From RGIG2161 sp964525525 (GTDB lineage: Bacteria > Bacillota > Clostridia > Oscillospirales > CAG-272): a DNA stretch of 37,907 nt. Within the stretch, counting starts at the first letter, position 1, and each line of letters starts with the position of its first letter. The stretch covers positions 1-37,907 of the forward strand of contig CAZGHD010000004.1 of assembly GCA_964525525.1 (NCBI GenBank). Reading direction: 5' to 3'. Made by a program: the position numbers and the translations under genes. Shown here in pieces: positions 15,950 to 24,257 of this stretch. Below the pieces are notes generated by a model. The model ran no database searches, was not told the origin of the DNA, and saw only the letters and a list, made by a program, of their open reading frames with translations.

Positions 15950-17614
15950 GTGGCAAAAGGAAAACTTAAAATAGCCAGTCTCGGCGGACTCAGCGAGATC
16001 GGCAAAAACCTTACCTGTATCGAGTACGGTAACGATATTATCGTTATAGATTGCGGACTCGGCTTTCCTGACGAGGATATGCTCGGCATAGATCTTGTCA
16101 TTCCCGATATAACCTATCTTGAAAAGAATAAAGAAAAAATAAGAGGAATTCTGTTAACTCACGGACACGAGGATCACATAGGCGCGCTTCCGTACGTTTT
16201 GAAGACTATAAGTCCTCCCGTGTACGGTACCAGACTTACTCTCGGTATTCTTGAAAACAAGCTTCTCGAACATTCATACGACGTAAAACCCAACCTCAAC
16301 TGCGTTGAAGCGGGTGACAAAATAAAGCTTGGATGCTTTGAAGCGGAATTTATACGAGTCAACCATTCGATAGCGGATGCTTGCTGTATCGCGCTTTACA
16401 CTCCGCTCGGAACCATTGTTCACAGCGGTGATTTTAAACTCGATCTTACCCCTGTTCAGGGTGAGATGATGGATATTACCCGACTTGGCGAGCTCGGACG
16501 CGACGGCGTGCTTATGCTCATGTGCGAGTCTACCAACGCGGAACGTCCCGGTTTTACTCCGTCAGAGAAAAAAGTCGGAACGTCCTTTGAACATCTACTC
16601 AGAGAGTATCAGAAGAACAGAATTATAATTGCAACCTTTTCATCAAACGTACACCGCGTACAGCAGATAATTGATCTGTCTGCAAAATACGGCCGTAAAG
16701 TTGCGGTCACGGGACGCAGTATGCTCAATATCGTCGGAGCCGCGGTGAGACTCGGATACATGACCGTGCCGAGCGGTGTTCTCATTGACATAAACGAGAT
16801 AAAGAAATATCCCCCCGAACAGCTTACTCTCATAACTACCGGAAGCCAGGGCGAGCCAATGTCTGCGCTTTACAGAATGGCGTTTTCCGATCACGACAAG
16901 GTTATCATTGATAACAACGACGTCGTCGTAATCAGTGCAAACCCGATTCCCGGTAATGAAAAACTGATAGGTAAGATAATAAACGAGCTTTACAAAAAGG
17001 GAATTACCGTCGTAAACGACGCGACCGCCGAGGTTCACGTTTCGGGACACGCGTGCCAGGAAGAGCTTAAACTGATGCACGCACTGACAAAGCCGAAATA
17101 CTTTATGCCTATCCACGGTGAATACCGCCACCTGATAAATCACAAGCAGCTTGCGGAGAGTATGGGAATGTCACCGCAGAATATCTTTGTTTCCTCTATC
17201 GGGCGAGTGCTTGAGATTGACTCGGAGGGATGCCGGTTTAACGGTTCTGTTCCGTCAGGCAAGGTGCTTGTTGACGGCTACGGAGTCGGTGACGTTGGCA
17301 ATATCGTACTCAGAGACCGCCGCCATCTCGCGCAGGACGGACTTATCGCAATCGTTGCGACGGTCAATATGGACGAGATGGAGATCATCTCCGGTCCGGA
17401 CGTTATCTCAAGAGGATTCGTTTACGTCCGAGAGTCAGAGGAGCTTATGGAAGAGGTCAGAGCGCTTTCTGCAGAATCGCTGAACGACTGCCTTCTTTCC
17501 GGCGTTGACGACTGGATGCAGATGAAGACCAAGGTCAAAAACGATCTTTCTAAATTCCTGTACTCCAAAACCAAGCGTAAACCTATGATATTACCGATAA
17601 TAATGGAAGTTTGA
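15950..17614 (+). CDS. rnj: Ribonuclease J
   Basis: A metallo-beta-lactamase/beta-CASP nuclease of RNA turnover and processing, with 5'-to-3' exonuclease and endonuclease activity in characterised homologues. The HxHxDH zinc motif is LTHGHEDHIGAL (H71, H73, D75, H76). The beta-CASP motifs follow (STNAERPG, ATFSSNVHRVQQI, VHVSGHACQEELKLM, MPIHGEYRHL). It is 554 residues long, as expected. The frame is open from 15905, but the GTG at 15950 lies 6 nt after AAAGGAGA and starts VAKGKLKIASLGGLSEIGKN, the normal N terminus. RNase J1 versus J2 cannot be told apart here. Confidence 0.93.
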   Translation: MAKGKLKIASLGGLSEIGKNLTCIEYGNDIIVIDCGLGFPDEDMLGIDLVIPDITYLEKNKEKIRGILLTHGHEDHIGALPYVLKTISPPVYGTRLTLGILENKLLEHSYDVKPNLNCVEAGDKIKLGCFEAEFIRVNHSIADACCIALYTPLGTIVHSGDFKLDLTPVQGEMMDITRLGELGRDGVLMLMCESTNAERPGFTPSEKKVGTSFEHLLREYQKNRIIIATFSSNVHRVQQIIDLSAKYGRKVAVTGRSMLNIVGAAVRLGYMTVPSGVLIDINEIKKYPPEQLTLITTGSQGEPMSALYRMAFSDHDKVIIDNNDVVVISANPIPGNEKLIGKIINELYKKGITVVNDATAEVHVSGHACQEELKLMHALTKPKYFMPIHGEYRHLINHKQLAESMGMSPQNIFVSSIGRVLEIDSEGCRFNGSVPSGKVLVDGYGVGDVGNIVLRDRRHLAQDGLIAIVATVNMDEMEIISGPDVISRGFVYVRESEELMEEVRALSAESLNDCLLSGVDDWMQMKTKVKNDLSKFLYSKTKRKPMILPIIMEV

Positions 17615-17616
17615 TA

Positions 17617-17652
17617 AAAAATGCCCGAGCAAAACTCGGGCATTTAATTTTT
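17617..17652. terminator. Bidirectional terminator after RNase J and nitroreductase
   Basis: An 11-bp perfect stem (AAATGCCCGAG / CTCGGGCATTT) with loop CAAAA (17619-17645) is followed by AATTTTTT on the plus strand and TTTTTATC on the minus strand. Confidence 0.88.
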
Positions 17653-18161
17653 TATATATACTTAACTATATCCTCAAGTGCGACCTTGTCGGTGTGTCTT
17701 TCGCTCGGCTGGGAATCGTCTGCGGGATAGCCGATAGGCATAAGAGCGAAGGGCATAAGCTCGTCAGGGAAGGAGAGTGCGGTTCTTACTTCCTCCTGGT
17801 CGAATCTGCCTACCCAAACCGTTCCAAGTCCCAGGTCTGCGGCGGTGAGCATCATGTGTGTTGCGGCAATAGATGCGTCTGCCTCTGCAAAGCTACGTCC
17901 GTTCGGCTGCCCCGAGCTTACGTTGGTGTCAGAGCAGATTATAAGAACTATCGGTGCACCGTAAACGCAGGGGGTAAGCTCGTTCATTTTAGCAACAGCT
18001 TCTTTGGATTTTGCTACGATTATTCTTACCGGCTGACAGTTGCGAGCGGTGGGGGCGATTCTTGCACTGTCAAGAACCTTGGTGAGAAGTTCCTCGGGAA
18101 CTTCCTTGTCAGAATAAGCGCGTACCGAGTAGCGGTTGTGTATAAGTTTACTGTATTCCAT
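17652..18161 (-). CDS. Nitroreductase-family FMN oxidoreductase
   Basis: A 169-residue small nitroreductase. The N-terminal RYSVRAYSDKEVPEELL motif contributes phosphate contacts to FMN, followed by ARIAPTARNCQPVRIIV. The later LTAADLGLGTVWVGRF and MPIGYPADDSQPSER segments are also typical. Family members use NAD(P)H to reduce nitroaromatics, quinones or flavins in the cytoplasm; the natural substrate is unknown. An AAAGGA site precedes the ATG. It appears monocistronic; I could not find a convincing promoter in the AT-rich 152 bp upstream. Confidence 0.88.
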   Translation of the reverse strand: MEYSKLIHNRYSVRAYSDKEVPEELLTKVLDSARIAPTARNCQPVRIIVAKSKEAVAKMNELTPCVYGAPIVLIICSDTNVSSGQPNGRSFAEADASIAATHMMLTAADLGLGTVWVGRFDQEEVRTALSFPDELMPFALMPIGYPADDSQPSERHTDKVALEDIVKYI

Positions 18162-18313
18162 GATTAATTCCTTTCATTTGGTGAGTATACCTATATTATA
18201 ATATATTTTTGGCACGAATGGTGTAATATTTTTTCAAACTTCGACATTTGTTACACTGTGTTCATAAATTTGGTTTAGAATAATATAAAAGTAAATTATG
18301 AGGATGTTTTCTT

Positions 18314-19138
18314 ATGGACTATAAAGCAAAAAAATACAGATCCGTCGCGGCTGTCCTTATGACGCTGACGGCGATTCTTACACTTGCCCTTGCCGTGGTC
18401 AGAACTTGGATGCTGTCTCAGTTTTACAACGAGACTACGGGATATCTTAACTGCGATGATATTTATACCGTCATTTTCTATGGATGCTCGGCTCTTTGCC
18501 TTGTAATTGCTGCCGCCGCGCTTATCGTTCTCGGCAAAAAAATACGTATAGCCCAGCCTGCGCCTTCTTCGGCTTCGCTTTTTGCGGGGGTATTTTGCGG
18601 ATTTTTGATGACCGCTTCGATCGTTCTTTATTTTTTAGAAACCCCTATAAACCGAATTTTTGAAAGCTATCTTTCAATTGCTTCAGTTATTTTGGCGGTA
18701 GTGTCTGCTTTATATTTCTTAGTGGGAGCTACTTCTCAAAAGATTGGCTATATTGTAAAAACTCTGTTGTGCTTTTCGGTTATATTCTGGGCTATGCTCA
18801 GCTTACTCGGACTTTACTTTGATATAACCCTTACGATAAACAATCCGGCAAAGCTCACCGAGCAGATGGCTCTCGTATCTGTGATGTTGTATTTCCTTTA
18901 TGAGTGCAGATTCTTTATTGAAAAACAGCGTCCCGCGCTGTATCTTGCAACAGGATTTATTTCCGCTGTTCTGCTTGGAGTGTCGGTGATTCCTAATATT
19001 ATATCGCTGTTCTTTCTTGAAATTGACGTTACAACCGGTTTTTACACGCAGTTGGCTGAACTCGGAATATTCGTTTACGTTCTTCTCAGAACGGCGTCGA
19101 ATATCAAAAATATTGAGATCAAATCTCCCGAAGTTTGA
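18314..19138 (+). CDS. Hypothetical multi-pass membrane protein
   Basis: I do not recognise the family. The 274-residue protein has about seven hydrophobic segments (first at about residues 10-32, last at about 235-260) with short loops and a charged C-terminal tail (NIKNIEIKSPEV). No enzymatic or transport motif is visible. AGGA lies 9 nt before the ATG. It stands alone between the nitroreductase and a convergent operon and ends at a shared terminator. No clear promoter was identified in 18162-18313. Confidence 0.7.
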   Translation: MDYKAKKYRSVAAVLMTLTAILTLALAVVRTWMLSQFYNETTGYLNCDDIYTVIFYGCSALCLVIAAAALIVLGKKIRIAQPAPSSASLFAGVFCGFLMTASIVLYFLETPINRIFESYLSIASVILAVVSALYFLVGATSQKIGYIVKTLLCFSVIFWAMLSLLGLYFDITLTINNPAKLTEQMALVSVMLYFLYECRFFIEKQRPALYLATGFISAVLLGVSVIPNIISLFFLEIDVTTGFYTQLAELGIFVYVLLRTASNIKNIEIKSPEV

Positions 19139-19139
19139 T

Positions 19140-19184
19140 AACGTAAAAATCGGATGCCGAAAGGCATCCGATTTTTTTACGTTA
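19140..19184. terminator. Bidirectional terminator with GAAA loop
   Basis: A 13-bp stem (AAAATCGGATGCC / GGCATCCGATTTT) closed by a GAAA tetraloop (19146-19175) and flanked by complementary AACGTAA/TTACGTT. It is T-rich on both strands and overlaps the stop codon of the minus-strand gene. Confidence 0.9.
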
Positions 19185-19949
19185 TTTTTTTGACTTCTTC
19201 AAAAGCGGAGTTATAAAGAAAGAGATCACCGCTACCGAAACAAGTGATATTGTCGCGGCGAGATATGTTGCTATCACGTGCGCGTAGTCACCCGAATACA
19301 AATATCCGGTAAAGAGAGAGGTACGCGGAATATCCGAAAGCACCAAGATAATAAACACTGTAAGCGCAAGAGAGTAAAACGCCAAAACGGCACAAACGGT
19401 TGGCGGAGTCGTACGTTTGAATCTCTTTCCGAACGCAAAACACGATGACAGAATCACGGGAATTGCCGAGATTATCAGTGAAAACGATACGAGCGAATAG
19501 AGGCAAAGCGGGATTCCGTAAACGCTTGCGGGACTGTAAGCAAGAGGCGGGATAAGCGAAGAAAAGTGGTAGTAAAAATAACTGCCGTCAAAAGTGAGAA
19601 GCATCGACGCACCGAAAAAGATCAACTGCGCGGCTACGTTAAATATCGTCGTTGCCAAAACCGAGGCGGCGAGCCGCGGTAATCTTATCTTATCTTCATC
19701 ATCTGTGACGACGTTTTTTATGAAAAACACCGTAACGGTAAGTACGACTGCGATGAGAGCGAGCATTGAAAAGTAGGATATATACGCTACCGTACTGTGG
19801 AGCAGAGGCGGTTTGCCGCTTTCTGCAACTCCTCCGGCAAATGACAGTATTAATCTCGCGATGATAACGATTACCGCGATCGCGGCATATACCGGAATCA
19901 AACGAAAAAACATTTTTTTCAGATTACTGCATAGCGATTTTATGAACAT
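19182..19949 (-). CDS. Hypothetical multi-pass membrane protein
   Basis: A 255-residue protein with about six hydrophobic segments and a basic C-terminal end (LLKKSKK). No family recognised and no active-site motif visible. It starts 17 bp after the DUF3048 lipoprotein stop with only a weak GGTGAT site, so it is probably translated from the same transcript. The shared operon suggests a cell-envelope role, but this is inference. Confidence 0.68.
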   Translation of the reverse strand: MFIKSLCSNLKKMFFRLIPVYAAIAVIVIIARLILSFAGGVAESGKPPLLHSTVAYISYFSMLALIAVVLTVTVFFIKNVVTDDEDKIRLPRLAASVLATTIFNVAAQLIFFGASMLLTFDGSYFYYHFSSLIPPLAYSPASVYGIPLCLYSLVSFSLIISAIPVILSSCFAFGKRFKRTTPPTVCAVLAFYSLALTVFIILVLSDIPRTSLFTGYLYSGDYAHVIATYLAATISLVSVAVISFFITPLLKKSKK

Positions 19950-19965
19950 TTTATCACCATTTACG

Positions 19966-21141
19966 TTAGTCGGCTTTATTTAAGAGTACATTGCTTCTTA
20001 TCTGAGGAGCGACCGCTATATAAGTTTTTCCGCGGTTTATCTCAAGGGGTGTGCCGTCAAGATGCGTGAAAACTATTTCGCTGTCACGAGTGTCTTTCGT
20101 CCATTTTACCTCGATGGCTTTGCCGTCGGTGATATAATAACAGGTGTCACTGCCGGTGGTTCCGACGTATATTCTGTCTTTATCGTCACCGGGTACCAAA
20201 CCGCTGTCGCAAAACAGAATGAATATGTTTTTGAAGCTGAGCTGCTCACCTGTTTCACTGTCGATATGCGGAACACCGCCGAACTGAAATCTGTCGTACT
20301 CGCCGGTTTCTTTGTTGTATACCATATCCACTTTTTCGGATACAGAGAAGGGAATATAAACGTGCTCGGCTGTCTGTCCGTTTGACATGTCGGCAGACGT
20401 ACCGTATTTTACGAAATCAAGAGGACTGTTAAATCCGTCTTTCACGTCTGTTCTGTACTTGAGATAGGAAAGGCCGGAAACGATTTTCTGTCCGTCTGTC
20501 ATCATACTGTGTTCGTATCCCATTGTCTGTTTGCGTTCCTGATTACGGTAAAACACGTTCGGTGCATTTTCGTTAACGCCGTCGATATTATCAATGTCAC
20601 GATTTTTAATTCCCGCGTAACCGTCAGGACTTCCGCCTGCGTGGACGAGAATGGCATCGTGGTTTTGCACGAAATCAAGGAAATAATCGCGTACCGAGCG
20701 TATAGAACCTATCTCGCCTATTTCATCGTAGTCGGATACCAAGCAAAGCAGACGGGTAATATCTCCCTCTGCGAGACATTCGTACATAACGTCAACGTGG
20801 CGCACGCCTGCCTGCGGACAACTCTTTTTGAGGTTGTTTATCATGACTGCAACCGGGCGCAGAGCAGAAATATCCTCATCCGTCTCAAGCCCGGTCAGCG
20901 GATTTGTGAGCTGGGGTGACGGGTCTTTGGGGACTTCTGCCGTATCGGGTTCAGTGGTTCCTTCCGTTACCTGCGGCGCTGTGTTTTCCGACACGGCGGT
21001 GGTAACGGGAGGCAGGGTATCGTCGGATACGGTAGGTTCTTCGCCCGAACAAGCGAGCATAGAGAAAGTAAGCAGCGCCGAAATAAGCGCTGCAGATACT
21101 TTAATGATAGTTCTTTTTTTGGACTTCTGAGTGAACTTCAT
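19966..21141 (-). CDS. DUF3048 (YerB-like) lipoprotein
   Basis: A 391-residue exported lipoprotein. The signal peptide ends in TFSMLAC (modified Cys at residue 31), followed by a Thr/Pro/Glu-rich linker to about residue 75. The N-terminal DUF3048 domain begins NPLTGLETDED and contains RPVAVMINNLKKSCPQAGV, then EIGEIGSIRSVRDYF and HAGGSPDGY. The C-terminal DUF3048 part includes KWTKDTRDSEIVFTHLDGTP and GKTYIAVAPQ. The family is widespread in Firmicutes (B. subtilis YerB) with no firm biochemical function. GGAG precedes the ATG, 18 bp after the upstream 99-aa gene. Confidence 0.87.
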   Translation of the reverse strand: MKFTQKSKKRTIIKVSAALISALLTFSMLACSGEEPTVSDDTLPPVTTAVSENTAPQVTEGTTEPDTAEVPKDPSPQLTNPLTGLETDEDISALRPVAVMINNLKKSCPQAGVRHVDVMYECLAEGDITRLLCLVSDYDEIGEIGSIRSVRDYFLDFVQNHDAILVHAGGSPDGYAGIKNRDIDNIDGVNENAPNVFYRNQERKQTMGYEHSMMTDGQKIVSGLSYLKYRTDVKDGFNSPLDFVKYGTSADMSNGQTAEHVYIPFSVSEKVDMVYNKETGEYDRFQFGGVPHIDSETGEQLSFKNIFILFCDSGLVPGDDKDRIYVGTTGSDTCYYITDGKAIEVKWTKDTRDSEIVFTHLDGTPLEINRGKTYIAVAPQIRSNVLLNKAD

Positions 21142-21159
21142 ACTTTGCTCCGTTATGGA

Positions 21160-21459
21160 TTATTTAGCTAAATTTCTTTCAAGCCAGATGCTTCCGATGT
21201 CAAGAGCCTCGTAAAGTCCGTTTTTAATATCCTGCTTGACTATCTTTTCGGTGGAAGAAAGGGAATTATCTGTTTTGAGAATCTGCACGAGCACCTTATC
21301 GGGAATCTGCTCACCGTTAGCTTCACGGTAGGTCATTACCTGCATAAAAAGAACGCATTTGTCGGTCATATTGCCGTAGCAGAAAGAATCGTTATCGCGA
21401 ACGAGGGGCTTTCCTTTATACATGAGGCAGTCGTTGCCTGCAATTATTTTATCTGACAT
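21160..21459 (-). CDS. Small conserved hypothetical protein
   Basis: A 99-residue soluble protein with no signal or membrane segment. I do not recognise the family. The middle contains three cysteines (NDCLMYKGKPL, DSFCYGNMTDKCVLFMQVM), which could bind metal or nucleotide; that is speculation. A strong AAGGAGGAG site precedes the ATG and a near-consensus promoter lies upstream. It heads the operon with the DUF3048 lipoprotein and a membrane protein. Confidence 0.75.
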   Translation of the reverse strand: MSDKIIAGNDCLMYKGKPLVRDNDSFCYGNMTDKCVLFMQVMTYREANGEQIPDKVLVQILKTDNSLSSTEKIVKQDIKNGLYEALDIGSIWLERNLAK

Positions 21460-21499
21460 GAGATATACTCCTCCTTATACTTTACATATCTTTTTACAT

Positions 21500-21528
21500 A
21501 GTATAATATAAATATCGCCATAAGTCAA
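21500..21528 (-). promoter_or_regulatory. Promoter of the 99-aa/DUF3048 operon
   Basis: Minus-strand TTGACT (21523-21528), 17-bp spacer, TATACT (21500-21505). Confidence 0.8.
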
Positions 21529-21592
21529 CCTTAAAAATGTAAACATACTGTTAGTAATTTAAGGTATAATAAAAATAAAATGCCAAAACCCC

Positions 21593-21621
21593 TTGCAAAT
21601 AGGGTAAAATTAATGTATAAT
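21593..21621 (+). promoter_or_regulatory. Promoter of the yajC-SCIFF operon
   Basis: TTGCAA (21593-21598), 17-bp spacer, TATAAT (21616-21621), about 30 bp before yajC. It is divergent from the promoter at 21500-21528. Confidence 0.78.
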
Positions 21622-21653
21622 AAACTATAATGTATTTATCTATGGAGGAAAAA

Positions 21654-22025
21654 ATGGAAAGAGCACTTGATATATTCAGAGTTCTTGAGGGCGAAGCTGC
21701 ACAGAATCCCGGCGGCGGAAGCATGATTACCACTCTTCTTATGCTTGGTGCCATGGGCTTGGTACTTTATTTCTTTATGTACCGTCCGCAGAAAAAGCAA
21801 GAACGCGAGCATCAGAATATGCGCGACTCTCTCGCTGTCGGCGATGAGATAACCACTACCGGCGGTATTATCGGTAAGGTAGTACGTATCAGAGAAGAAA
21901 CCGTTACTATTATGACCGGTAAAGAGGGAACTACTCTCCGTATACTCAAGACTTCTATCAGAAGTATTGACGTTAAGGCGGACGCTCCCGCAGAGACCGA
22001 AACCGAAGAAAAAGACAAGAAGTAA
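21654..22025 (+). CDS. yajC: Preprotein translocase subunit YajC
   Basis: A single-pass accessory subunit of the Sec translocon. Residues about 23-45 form the membrane helix, ending in the diagnostic YFFMYRPQKKQEREHQNM. Then come LAVGDEITTTGGIIGKVVRI and a polar acidic tail. It is 123 residues from the ATG at 21654, which follows GGAGG; the upstream in-frame ATG overlaps that site. It heads the operon with the TIGR04086 protein and the SCIFF pair, a common order in Clostridia. Confidence 0.92.
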   Translation: MERALDIFRVLEGEAAQNPGGGSMITTLLMLGAMGLVLYFFMYRPQKKQEREHQNMRDSLAVGDEITTTGGIIGKVVRIREETVTIMTGKEGTTLRILKTSIRSIDVKADAPAETETEEKDKK

Positions 22026-22083
22026 TATTTTTGTCCTGCGTCGAATATTTATTGAAAAAAGATATTCGTACGGGGGATAAAAA

Positions 22084-22545
22084 ATGAATAAAAAACACGG
22101 CGTGCGCGCCATTCAAAAAGATAAAGACGAAACCGTTCTCTCAAAGGTGTTTCGGATAATGTTGTCGCTTGGAATTGCGATGGCGGTGTTTCTCATTTTG
22201 ACTTTGGCGTTTGCGCTATACTCCGCTTCACAGGACGACCCGAGAAAATATATGTCCGTCTTTGGCATCGCCGCCGCTGTGATTGCCTCTCTTTCGGGAG
22301 GATTTACAGCGTCACGGTTCCTATCCGGCGGTATCGGAATGGGTGTCACGGTTGGTGCGGCGTATGCAGTAACGTTTTTGATTTTGCGTTTGATATTTGC
22401 GGCGAGTGAGCCGTTTGGAGTTCTTTCGGTCCTTGTGTTTTATCCTGGACTTGTGGGTACTTCACTTGTCGGTTCTATTTTAGGGCGTTACCGTCCCGAT
22501 CCCGCTAAATCGCGCAAAAAAAGAATAAAAAAATTTACAGATTAA
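22084..22545 (+). CDS. TIGR04086-family membrane protein
   Basis: A 153-residue protein with four hydrophobic segments: about 24-46, 60-75 (AAAVIASLSGGFTASRFL), 84-105 and 112-135, and a basic tail (KSRKKRIKKFTD). The pattern and the position between yajC and the SCIFF genes match TIGR04086, a family known mainly from this Clostridia neighbourhood and without assigned function. A GGGGG site precedes the ATG. A weak hairpin (CGAATAT / ATATTCG, 22042-22068) lies in the gap after yajC. Confidence 0.8.
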   Translation: MNKKHGVRAIQKDKDETVLSKVFRIMLSLGIAMAVFLILTLAFALYSASQDDPRKYMSVFGIAAAVIASLSGGFTASRFLSGGIGMGVTVGAAYAVTFLILRLIFAASEPFGVLSVLVFYPGLVGTSLVGSILGRYRPDPAKSRKKRIKKFTD

Positions 22546-22571
22546 TTTATATTACTACGGAGGATATTAAA

Positions 22572-22698
22572 ATGAAACACGTTAAGACTCTCAACAAATC
22601 TACTTACGCTAAAAAGGCTGTTGGCGCNNNNNNNNNNCGCTTGCAAGACCTCTTGCACCGTTGCAAACCAGAAGTGCGAGAAACCCAACAAAAAATAA
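22572..22698 (+). CDS. scfA: SCIFF ribosomal peptide precursor, interrupted by an assembly gap
   Basis: The six-cysteines-in-forty-five (SCIFF) ranthipeptide precursor. The left part reads MKHVKTLNKSTYAKKAVGA, the family's leader. After ten N, the right part reads ACKTSCTVANQKCEKPNKK and stops at 22696-22698. The two halves are in different frames across the N run, so the gap length shown is not real. The missing piece should hold the first three cysteines of the core. The Cys and Thr joined by thioether in the characterised homologue CteA (the C and final T of CKTSCT) are both visible. GGAGG precedes the ATG. Confidence 0.88.
22628..22637. other. Assembly gap (10 N) inside the SCIFF peptide gene
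   Basis: Ten undefined bases. The flanks both carry CGC (GGCGC before, CGCTTGC after). The coding frame does not connect across ten bases. Confidence 0.98.
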
Positions 22699-22719
22699 TG
22701 GAGATTAAACTCTGATTTC

Positions 22720-22749
22720 CGGCCGCAGGAACGTAAGTTCTTGCGGCCG
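22720..22749 (+). promoter_or_regulatory. Stem-loop between SCIFF precursor and maturase genes
   Basis: A 13-bp GC-rich stem (CGGCCGCAGGAAC / GTTCTTGCGGCCG, one G-U pair) closed by a GUAA (GNRA) loop. There is no T-run after it, so it looks like an mRNA-stabilising or processing hairpin or a partial attenuator rather than a full terminator. Confidence 0.75.
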
Positions 22750-22771
22750 AAATTCGGATTATTAAGGAAAA

Positions 22772-24142
22772 ATGGTACATTTGTTTACACAGGGCGGTCA
22801 CTACATCGCGCTTGACTCGGCTTCGGGTGCAGTACACGTTTTGACCGAACTTTCATATAAGATACTTCAGTATCTTAAACCGCCGCTCTCTCCCCGCTGT
22901 CCCACCTCTTTGCGCTATAACCTTGCTAAATTTACAGGTGACGACGTGACCGCGGCTTATGCTGAGCTTTATGAGCTTTACAAGGAAGGAATGCTCTTTT
23001 CCGAGGACGTAAAGATAGCTAACGCAGCTCCTGACGCGAAGTATCTTCCCATAAAGTCCATGTGTCTGCATATAGCGCACGACTGCAATATGCGTTGCAA
23101 ATACTGCTTTGCCGATACGGGAGATTTCCATAGAGAAAGATCGCTCATGAGCCTTGAAGTCGCTAAAAAGGCGATAGATTTTCTTCTTGAAAAGTCAGGT
23201 CCCATCAAGAATCTTGAACTTGATTTCTTCGGCGGCGAGCCGCTTCTTAACTTTGACGTTGTAAAGGAAACGGTTAAATACGGCAGAGAGCAGGAAGCTA
23301 AGCTCGGTAAAAACATAAGATTTACAATTACGACTAACGGTTCCTTGCTTGATGATGAAAAGATAGATTTTATCAACGAGCATATGTCAAACGTCGTACT
23401 TTCCATCGACGGAAGAAAGGAAGTCAACGACCGTATCCGCACCTACCTTGACGGTAGCGGCACGTACGATGATATACTTCCGAAGTACAAGAAGCTCGTT
23501 GAGAGACGTACGAACGGTACTTACTACGTTCGCGGTACTTACACGAGAGAAAACCTCGACTTTGCTAAAGACGTAATCAGCTTGGCAGACGCAGGATTCG
23601 ATCAAATATCGGTTGAGCCGGTCGTTCTTTCTGATGACGATCCGCTTTCCATCAGACGCGAGGATCTTCCGCGCATATTCGAGGAATACGAAACTCTCAC
23701 CGAGGAAATGATAAAGCGCAACAAAGAGGGAAATGCGTTTAACTTCTTCCACTTTATGGTAGATCTTGACGCAGGTCCGTGCGTATATAAGCGTATGAAG
23801 GGTTGCGGATCGGGTAGCGAGTACGTGGCGGTAACTCCCGAGGGAGACGTTTATCCTTGCCACCAGTTCGTTGAACATACCGAATATAAGCTCGGAAATA
23901 TTTTTAACGGCGAGCTTGACCATGCGCGCCGCTCTGAGTTCGCGGGATGCAATATCTGCACCAACCCCGAGTGCGAAAAGTGCTGGGCAAAATATTTCTG
24001 CGGCGGCGGATGCGCGGCAAATAACTATAAGTTTGCTCGCGACATCAAAGTTCCGTATGAGATCGCCTGCGAGCTTGAGCGTAAGAGAGTCGAGTGCGCT
24101 CTTACCATAAAAGCCGCTATGGCAGAGGACGAAGAGCAATAA
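22772..24142 (+). CDS. scfB: SCIFF radical-SAM maturase (thioether-forming)
   Basis: A 456-residue radical-SAM enzyme that installs a Cys-to-Thr thioether in the SCIFF peptide in characterised homologues (CteB, ScfB). The N-terminal part (about 1-90) is the precursor-binding region. The [4Fe-4S]-SAM motif is C105-NMR-C109-KY-C112. The C-terminal SPASM domain has GPCVYKRMKGCGSG, CNICTNPECEKCW and FCGGGCAAN cysteine clusters for auxiliary clusters. AAGGA precedes the ATG. It follows its peptide substrate by 73 bp and ends the operon. Confidence 0.95.
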   Translation: MVHLFTQGGHYIALDSASGAVHVLTELSYKILQYLKPPLSPRCPTSLRYNLAKFTGDDVTAAYAELYELYKEGMLFSEDVKIANAAPDAKYLPIKSMCLHIAHDCNMRCKYCFADTGDFHRERSLMSLEVAKKAIDFLLEKSGPIKNLELDFFGGEPLLNFDVVKETVKYGREQEAKLGKNIRFTITTNGSLLDDEKIDFINEHMSNVVLSIDGRKEVNDRIRTYLDGSGTYDDILPKYKKLVERRTNGTYYVRGTYTRENLDFAKDVISLADAGFDQISVEPVVLSDDDPLSIRREDLPRIFEEYETLTEEMIKRNKEGNAFNFFHFMVDLDAGPCVYKRMKGCGSGSEYVAVTPEGDVYPCHQFVEHTEYKLGNIFNGELDHARRSEFAGCNICTNPECEKCWAKYFCGGGCAANNYKFARDIKVPYEIACELERKRVECALTIKAAMAEDEEQ

Positions 24143-24149
24143 CGGGAAA

Positions 24150-24176
24150 CAGAGGATTTCGATCCTCTGTTTTTGT
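24150..24176 (+). terminator. Terminator of the yajC-SCIFF operon
   Basis: An 8-bp stem (CAGAGGAT / ATCCTCTG) closed by UUCG and followed by TTTTTG. Confidence 0.88.
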
Positions 24177-24185
24177 TTTATTTAC

Positions 24186-24214
24186 TTGACTTGAACGTGC
24201 TTTTTATATATAAT
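24186..24214 (+). promoter_or_regulatory. Promoter of the URO-D-like gene cluster
   Basis: TTGACT (24186-24191), 17-bp spacer, TATAAT (24209-24214), 44 bp before the first gene. Confidence 0.8.
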
Positions 24215-24257
24215 TAATAATGTTATAAGCTATCGCCAGAAAACGAGGAGAGCGTCG

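Noticed and set aside
15736..16101. Minus-strand frame over the RNase J leader
   Set aside because: It spans a promoter-driven leader and the start of RNase J, has no ribosome site and no family resemblance.
23387..24139. 250-codon minus-strand frame opposite the SCIFF maturase
   Set aside because: It is a codon-bias shadow of a gene with complete radical-SAM and SPASM motifs.
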